Source: CAVSWT01 sp963731745 | GTDB taxonomy: Bacteria > Bacteroidota > Ignavibacteria > Ignavibacteriales > Ignavibacteriaceae | Direction of reading: 5' to 3' | DNA length: 64,000 bases | Assembly (NCBI GenBank): GCA_963731745.1 | Contig: CAVSWT010000017.1 | Location: 51,829 to 115,828 of the forward strand | Shown here: piece by piece, positions 58,186 through 64,000 of the stretch | Position numbering within the stretch: the stretch's first letter is position 1 | How the letters are laid out: the number at the start of each line of letters is the position of its first letter | Translations under genes and position numbers: made by a program | Notes under the pieces: model-generated | What the model was told of the DNA's origin: nothing | The model's input: the letters and a program-made list of their open reading frames with translations, nothing else | Databases searched by the model: none

Positions 58186-61079
58186 TTATTTAAGCAAGAT
58201 TGCTTTTTTATAAGATAAAAAATTACCCTTCCCATTTAATCCTTCTGCTTTAATCCTTAAAAAATAAATTCCAGATGATAAATTATTTGCATTCCAAACA
58301 ACTTCATGTGCACCGGCACTTTGTGTTTTATTTATAAGAAGGCTAACTCTCTGTCCAATTGCATTAAAAACAGTTATAGTTACATTACTAGCAGTAGGCA
58401 TATCATATTTTATTGTAGTGGAAGGATTAAACGGGATTAGGATAATTCTGATACAGCTTATATTCTGTTACAACATTATTTTTTGTATCTGCCGCTGTAA
58501 CATCCGTATTGATATAAAAATTTTTATCACTTAAATCATAAAGATTGGTGTCACTAACTGAAGTCACCCTAATTTTATAAAGAGAATCTTTCGCCAATGA
58601 TGATGGAACCTGCCAGCTATAAGCCTTGGTTGCAGAAACAACGGAATCGGCAATAACCATTAATAAATCATCATTCTTAAATAAACTTATATTTAAAGTA
58701 TCAGATAAGTTATCCTGCCAGCGGATTATGTATGTAGTATCGCCAAAAAATTCTTCGTTTCCGTTTGGGTATATAATTGATACGTATGGTGATGCTGCGA
58801 CAAAATTAAATGTCTCGGACCATTCACTTTCTCCGGCAGAATTATTTGCTTTTAGTCGCCAGTAATACTTCGTGTTGTTATTTAACTCACCAAGTTCAAA
58901 TGAAGTTGATGAAAGAGTATCTTCAAATATAATGCTGCTGAATAATGAGTCTGACGAAACTTGCAATTGATATTCAGAAACTATTCCTTTTGTACCCCAA
59001 ACTAAATTGACCGTATCTTTTTCATTTACCAGCTCTTCATTTTTAGGAGAAAGCAGAATAGGTGCATAAACCGAATCAACATTAACAGGTATTCCAAAAA
59101 CAAAATCACCAAATTGTGTTGTTGTAAATATTAATTCATTTTGAGATGATGAATAACTCGTGGCCAGAGGTTTAAAAGTATTGTCGCCCTCCGCTTTTAA
59201 ATATGCAATTGTATTTTGAGGATCTATAATTTTTGAATGATACTTAATTTTTAAATGAACCTCGCCCTCAAATGAATTTATACTGCTTTGGCTCAAAGTA
59301 AAATATTCTTTTGCAATCAATGGCGCATCGGAATTGAAATGAGGATTTTCAGGAGCGTATTTATATAATGTACCGGTAAGACTTGTATAAGCAAGACCAT
59401 CAATTTGATTAACCTTTATGCTAATGCCGGTTGTATCATTAGTGTCATTAAAGTCGTAAGTATTGCCCTGCAAAATTTCATAATTTGTTACGCTGATAGC
59501 AGGCTGCTGACTTGCCCAGGGAAAACGAAAAGCCCGGTAAGATGTTTCTCCTTTAGGAAGCGTTAATTCAAATGCGATAGATTTATCCGGATGAACTTCC
59601 ACAACTGACGGATCGCCGTTCATTCCTGCACTTCCCCATCCAATTAGCGTATTACCGTTTGATAACCTTTGAACTGAACCCATCGCCATTGAATAAATAT
59701 CCGGAGTATGCCTGTATTCCCAAACCATATCGGCGGTTTTATTAACTTCATCAATTTTATATTCAACAGCCCTGGAATGTTGAGGCGAATGCTGATTCCC
59801 ATTATCAAATAATGTTAAATTTCCGTTGGGAAGAACGCTTATGTTATGCTGATATGAAAAATAATCCGGACTGTTAGCTTCATTTTCATTTAAGAAACTG
59901 AAATCATTTTGCTTGCCGCCTAATTTCCATATAACATCTCCTGTAGCTTCTATCAACCTTTAGAATTTGAGATAATTGCCTGCAAGAAATTAAATAGTTG
60001 CCGTCAAGATCAACGCTTACACCATTCATATGAAGATAATCAACCGTTGCTGTTGTTAAGCTTTCATATGAATCTGCAAATGGAATATAATCCCAGCTTC
60101 TCCATTGAAAAATTACATTTTTATCGGCATCGAGCTCCTGCACAATGCATCCAAGAACAGTTGCATTTGGATCGCCTCCATCAACAACAAGACTCATATC
60201 AACAGGCTCTGGATCATACGCCATTAATATTGCATGCCCGTTTGGTAATAATTTGAATTCGTGAAGATCAGCAGTGTAACCATTTCCGCACTGAAAGGTA
60301 TCAACTGGAACTAGGGAAGTATCCATTTCAATCCATCTTACATTTGCATAACCGCCAATCTGCTGGATTACTTCTGCATAAGATAAATTACCGTTTGGCA
60401 GAACTTTAAAATCAAAACCCGGATTATCAATTCGTTTAAAACGATCAACGGAACCGTCATTATTTAAAATCATCAAAAAATGTCCGATTGAATCATTCAC
60501 TCCGAACGGAAAGTTTGCTAAAAATATTTTCCCGTCGGCAGGATTGTTTACTGAGTCGATTGTTATTTGTGGAAAATCTGAAGGCAATGAATCTTCATTT
60601 GATCCAATCTTCTTTTGCAAATTATTTTCATTATTAGATCTAGAAAAAGTTTTCAATTTAAATCCGTCTGCAACTATTGAGAACGGATCCAATTTAATAG
60701 GCTGACTTAAGGGCGTTGTTTTAAATTGGAAAGAAACAGGCAAAATTTCTGCGCCGGTTTCTGTTTTGATTCCGGATTTAATTACAGCGCTTACATCTTC
60801 GTCTGGTGAAAATTGTTTTTCAGGAACAAGTATTAGCGTTTTACCGTCATCGGATAATTTTATTTTAACTTTATGAGTTCCGCTTTTTTCTCCCACAATA
60901 TTAATTATGGAATTATTAATATTTGAGAAATCAATTTTATTTTCTGCGCGCAGAATCAAATTTGTGTTTAACGAAACCAGCTTTGCATTATTTTTAGGCG
61001 AGATATAACGAAAATTTTGTTGTCCCCAGGTGCAAATATTAAAGAATAGAAGAGACAAAATAATAACTAAATTCTTCAT
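58186..61079 (-). pseudogene. Arylsulfotransferase-like T9SS cargo gene, two frameshifts
   Basis: Three minus-strand frames join into 964 codons after removing one base near 59947 (restoring KVDR.TGDVIWKLGG) and one base in GGG at 58433-58435 (restoring YQNYPNPFNPSTTIKYDM). The start is ATG 61079 after AAAGGAT. The protein has a signal peptide, an Ig-like domain, an ASST-like propeller with LHEFKLLPNGHAIL, DYLHMNGVSVDLDG and YQHNISVLPNGNLTLFDNG, an FN3-like domain (STSFELGELNNNTKYYWRLK), a Ser-Thr-Lys-type beta domain (IRWQDNLSDTLNISLF) and the sorting domain. As written, translation stops in mid propeller at 59904. It is a tandem paralogue of the intact gene at 55799-58156, with a different C-terminal domain series. 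Confidence 0.86.
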
Positions 61080-61267
61080 AATCGATCCTTTTTTTAATTC
61101 GAAGAGGCAAGCTTCTAAGAACAACCCCTATTTTGTAAGAATAAATCATCCATATTTTAAAATTTAAAAATCATTTTAAATACTTCTAACAAAAAAACAA
61201 AATATTTAAGATATTTTTAAAATGATTGATGATCTAAATCAACAGATTAATTGCTAATCGTTAATTG

Positions 61268-62944
61268 TTACTTTTTCCCCTTCCATCCTGGGCCTCTTAC
61301 TGCTCTGCCCGGCATTTTCCCCGTGTGATCTCCATCTTTAATAACTTGAACGCCATTTACAAAAACATCAATAACTCCTTTAGAATATTGATGAGGCTTT
61401 GCGTATGTAGCATAGTCTTGAACTTTGGTTGGATCAAAAACAACTACGTCTGCGAAATATCCGGTCTTTAACAAACCTCTTTTTCTAATTTTAAGATTTT
61501 GCGCAGGTAAACCGGAAAGCCGTCTAACAGCTTCTTCAAGTGGAATTAATTTTTCATCACGAACATATTTCCCCAGAAGTCTGGCAACATTTCCATAAGC
61601 ACGCGGATGAGGATTAGATTTTAGAAATACTCCTTCCGGGGCTAATGAAGCTTCATCAGATCCAAAGCTAATCCATGGAATTGAAATTTTCTTTTCAATA
61701 TTTTTTTCCGACATTAAAAAATAAACTGTCCCAACTCTGCTGTCATCATCAATTACTAAATCAATTGCTGTTTCTGCGGGAGATTTTCCTCTCATCTCAG
61801 CAATTTCGTTTAATGTTTTTCCCGTTAAATATTTTAAACTGTCTGTTTTAAATCCGACTAATAAAATATTATCTGGTGAACCTGACGCAATAAAGAAATT
61901 TTCCCATTTATTTGTTGGAGTTCTCATTTCTTTTAAAACTTTTTTTCTTATCTGCGGATCTTGTAAATTCTTCTTCCATTGTTTGAATCCGCCTTCTTGA
62001 ACCCATGGCGGCATTGCAGCATCAAGTCCGGTTTCACCTGCTGTGTATGTATACATATCTGCAGTAATGTGTAACCCTTCTGCGCGCGCTTTATTTATTT
62101 TATCGATTAGTGAATCAAGTTTATTCCAATTGGATTTTCCCGCGGCTTTTATATGATAAATCTCGGCAGGAATATTTGCTTCTCTTGATATTTTAATTAA
62201 TTCATCCGCAGCCTCAAGGAGTTTATTCCCTTCACTTCTGATATGAGAAATATACATTCCTCCGTATTGAGAAGCTGTTTTACATAGCTCGATAAGCTCG
62301 TCAGTCTTTGCATAAAAGTTTGGAGCATAAATTAAAGCAGAGCCAACTCCTAATGCGCCATCTTCCATTGCCTGTTTTACTAAATCTTTCATCTTTGCCA
62401 GCTCTTCTTCATTTGGAGCTCTATCTTCATATCCGATTTCATAAATTCTAACGGTGCCTGCCCCGACAAAGGATGCAACATTACATGAAATTCCTTTTTG
62501 TTCTAAATATTTTAAGTACTCATCTAATGTTGTCCAGTTTACATCGTATTTAATATCGCCTTCTTCCTCAACAGTTTCTTTTTTCATCTTATCATTTAAA
62601 GGTCCCATTGACCAGCCTTCACCCATAACCTCAAGAGTAACACCCTGCCTTATGTCGCTTTGCGATTTTCCATCTTCAATCAATGATTCATTAGCCCAGC
62701 TTAACATGTTTATAAAGCCGGGACTAACAGCAAGTCCGGAAGCATCAATTTCTGTTGTTCCTTTTGAATTACTTAAATCGCCAATCGCAGCAATTGTATC
62801 TCCTTTTATTGCCACATCCGCTGTGTATGATTTAATGCCACTCCCATCATAAACATTTCCATTTCTAATAATTACATCATAATCGGGCGTTTGGCTGCAG
62901 CCTGCAGTCAAAATAATTAATAACAGTGAAAATACCGTCTTCAT
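61268..62944 (-). CDS. D-aminoacylase-like amidohydrolase lipoprotein with altered metal site
   Basis: This 558-residue protein belongs to the N-acyl-D-amino-acid deacylase family. A lipobox LTAGC (Cys about 16) predicts a lipid anchor in the envelope. The N-terminal small domain (YDVIIRNGNVYDGSG) is typical, but where family enzymes have PGFID.H.H it reads PGFINMLSWANESL, so both His of the alpha metal site are missing. The bridging Cys region (usually GNCG) reads VMGEGWSMG. The later ligands remain: His in YISHIRSEG, His in IYHIKAAGKSNW and Asp in FGSDEAS. It may use a single metal. It could release D-amino acids or act on acylated peptides; the substrate is unknown. Confidence 0.88.
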   Translation of the reverse strand: MKTVFSLLLIILTAGCSQTPDYDVIIRNGNVYDGSGIKSYTADVAIKGDTIAAIGDLSNSKGTTEIDASGLAVSPGFINMLSWANESLIEDGKSQSDIRQGVTLEVMGEGWSMGPLNDKMKKETVEEEGDIKYDVNWTTLDEYLKYLEQKGISCNVASFVGAGTVRIYEIGYEDRAPNEEELAKMKDLVKQAMEDGALGVGSALIYAPNFYAKTDELIELCKTASQYGGMYISHIRSEGNKLLEAADELIKISREANIPAEIYHIKAAGKSNWNKLDSLIDKINKARAEGLHITADMYTYTAGETGLDAAMPPWVQEGGFKQWKKNLQDPQIRKKVLKEMRTPTNKWENFFIASGSPDNILLVGFKTDSLKYLTGKTLNEIAEMRGKSPAETAIDLVIDDDSRVGTVYFLMSEKNIEKKISIPWISFGSDEASLAPEGVFLKSNPHPRAYGNVARLLGKYVRDEKLIPLEEAVRRLSGLPAQNLKIRKRGLLKTGYFADVVVFDPTKVQDYATYAKPHQYSKGVIDVFVNGVQVIKDGDHTGKMPGRAVRGPGWKGKK

Positions 62945-62996
62945 TGATTTTCCTTTATAAAGAAGTGCGATAAAAAAATTTATTAAGTTTTTAGTT

Positions 62997-63461
62997 TCAA
63001 GCCGGTTCTATTTCAGGATATTTTTTTTTCTTAAAACCAGAACCAACAATAACACCTACAGCTCCAATTATCGGAGTTAAAACCAAAATGAAATCCGGTT
63101 GTTTAGCTTCATTCATCGCTTCAAAATTTGATAAACTGGTTTCCCTAATTTGATTGTTAGCCTCATTATATCCTCCAAATGCAGGTATAGCAACAATTAT
63201 CCCCAGAACAAAAACAATTGCAGCAAGAACCATTGGGGCTTTTTTATCTTTGGCAATTAGCATACAAATGTATCCGCCAAATAGTGCTGCAGTAAAACTT
63301 AAAATAATACTTAGGATAATCCATGTGAAGCTTACATGGAATGACTCAGGTTCAAAAGCCCCTTCTGCGCCTAGAATTAGATATAAAAGTGTATATGAAA
63401 GAAATACAAAAGCAGCCATAGCAATATATCCTACAATAACTCCAATTATTTTGCGAGCCAT
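62997..63461 (-). CDS. Small integral membrane protein of unknown function
   Basis: The 154-residue protein has four hydrophobic segments (about 5-30, 45-68, 74-95 and 123-141), a short soluble stretch NEANNQIRETSLSNFEAMNE between the third and fourth, and a basic C-terminal KKKKYPEIEPA. It contains no motif I recognise. AGGAGGGT directly before the ATG gives a clear start. It precedes the D-aminoacylase-like gene by 52 bases on the same strand, so the two are probably co-transcribed. Confidence 0.75.
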   Translation of the reverse strand: MARKIIGVIVGYIAMAAFVFLSYTLLYLILGAEGAFEPESFHVSFTWIILSIILSFTAALFGGYICMLIAKDKKAPMVLAAIVFVLGIIVAIPAFGGYNEANNQIRETSLSNFEAMNEAKQPDFILVLTPIIGAVGVIVGSGFKKKKYPEIEPA

Positions 63462-63539
63462 TTTACCCTCCTGGATTTATTATGAATATGCGCGATTAGT
63501 TGGCACTTAAGTTAATAAAATTTTAGATTTATCAACACC

Positions 63540-63659
63540 ACCCCATGTCTTTTATCTACCGAATTTAATATTGAAGAATCTGCCCAAGCAATTAATTATC
63601 CAGCGTCAACTGTTAAAAGAGAATGGGGACTTAACTGCCCCCAGCTTTACAGTGAATAA
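63540..63659 (+). pseudogene. Possible remnant of an ECF sigma factor C terminus
   Basis: The plus frame 63540-63659 reads STEFNIEESAQAINYPASTV, then KREW, a Gly-Leu-Asn-Cys stretch and QLYSE before TAA. This resembles the region 4 end of the ECF-like sigma factors that finish ...EEtAevLgvS.aTVKReW..A.aWLYrEL. There is no room for a start codon with the rest of the gene, and the upstream frame has no matching sequence, so it would be a decayed fragment of about 30 codons. The match is short and could be chance. Confidence 0.4.
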
Positions 63660-63888
63660 GAATCATTCACTTCGTTTTCCTTCGTGAAAGAGATTTCTTC
63701 AAGCACTTTCGTGTCTGAAAATTTCGAAAAGATAATTTTACAATGCTGTCATTAAGTTACACAACAGGGAAAAAATAAATTTAAATGAACCTATTTCTCT
63801 CTTTTTTACGCATGTGAACATAGACGGTTTCTTCTATCTCTTACACCCGTTAATTAAATCTTACCATTTTTTACTGGAGGCTTATATT

Positions 63889-64000
63889 ATGAAAAGGGTT
63901 ATTTTCTTTTTGATTTTTTTATGTGCAGTAGTGTTTCAATTTTCAAATGCACAAACAACCTATACATTGGGAATTAACAATTCATCTTGGGATGACAGCC
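63889..64000 (+). CDS. Start of an exported protein (partial)
   Basis: ATG at 63889 follows TGGAGG by eight bases. The 37 visible residues begin with a signal peptide (KRVIFFLIFLCAVVFQF, likely cleaved after NAQ) and continue TTYTLGINNSSWDDS to the window edge. Nothing more can be said about its function; the context suggests another T9SS or envelope protein. Confidence 0.85.
   Translation, partial: MKRVIFFLIFLCAVVFQFSNAQTTYTLGINNSSWDDS

Noticed and set aside
63154..63510. 118-codon plus-strand frame
   Set aside because: It is the antisense shadow of the membrane protein gene at 62997-63461, which has a strong ribosome site and clear helices.
1..64000. Mobile elements, CRISPR arrays, phage genes and tRNA genes
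   Set aside because: No transposase, integrase, regularly spaced repeats, phage structural proteins or cloverleaf with the usual GTTCRANNC arm was recognised on either strand.

Overview
The window is AT-rich bacterial DNA of the Fibrobacterota-Chlorobiota-Bacteroidota (FCB) type, most like Ignavibacteria or relatives. This rests on several things read from the sequence: at least seven proteins end in a type IX secretion (T9SS) type A sorting domain with the Ignavibacteria-style signature YPNPFNPTT; there is a PorV/PorQ-type outer-membrane protein next to a SusC-like TonB-dependent receptor; a periplasmic beta-propeller histidine kinase is present; and Shine-Dalgarno sites are weak or absent at many genes, with several TTG/GTG starts. 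The species cannot be fixed from the sequence alone. No rRNA, tRNA, CRISPR array, transposase or phage gene was seen.

Layout. 1-10 kb: tail of an unknown gene, a 1502-residue sortilin-propeller T9SS cargo protein, a glutamate-carboxypeptidase-II-like M28 peptidase, a frameshifted M49-like lipoprotein peptidase and a membrane lytic transglycosylase. 10-18 kb: a secreted HEAT-repeat protein, a secreted protein of two tandem sugar-binding-like domains, an OmpR-type two-component system, a HAD phosphatase and PEP carboxylase. Three upstream regions here share a 10-bp-periodic TTGTNA/TTGTCA direct repeat that may be the operator of the two-component system. 18-28 kb: an outer-membrane barrel protein, a free-standing regulator-propeller protein, and an operon of TonB-dependent receptor, giant surface protein and PorV-like protein. 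28-31 kb: two transporters (DMT and POT/MFS). 31-39 kb: a badly decayed secreted matrixin-like metalloprotease, a lone CheY-like receiver, a NarL-type regulator and a large propeller sensor kinase, all on the minus strand. 39-42.5 kb: an ABC exporter pair, a VOC protein and a head-GIN (DUF2807) secreted protein. 42.5-48 kb: a tandem pair of BNR/sortilin-repeat T9SS cargo genes, one broken and one intact. 48-55.8 kb: TrpB2, an OmpA-type protein, a PsbP-like secreted protein, a frameshifted SBBP-propeller cargo gene and an MFS transporter. 55.8-61 kb: a tandem pair of arylsulfotransferase-like T9SS cargo genes, one intact and one frameshifted. 61-64 kb: a D-aminoacylase-like lipoprotein with an altered metal site, a small membrane protein, a possible ECF sigma-factor remnant and the start of another secreted protein.

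Themes. Most of the coding capacity goes to the cell envelope: beta-propeller and lectin-like surface proteins exported through T9SS, secreted peptidases, and sensors reading the periplasm. Five genes carry reading-frame lesions. All five encode exported proteins, while long cytosolic genes (PEP carboxylase, TrpB2, the kinases, ABC ATPase) are intact. Three of the lesions fall in or right beside the conserved T9SS motif YPNPFNP. This could be real decay or switching of surface proteins, or assembly/base-calling error at a motif repeated across the genome; the sequence alone cannot decide.
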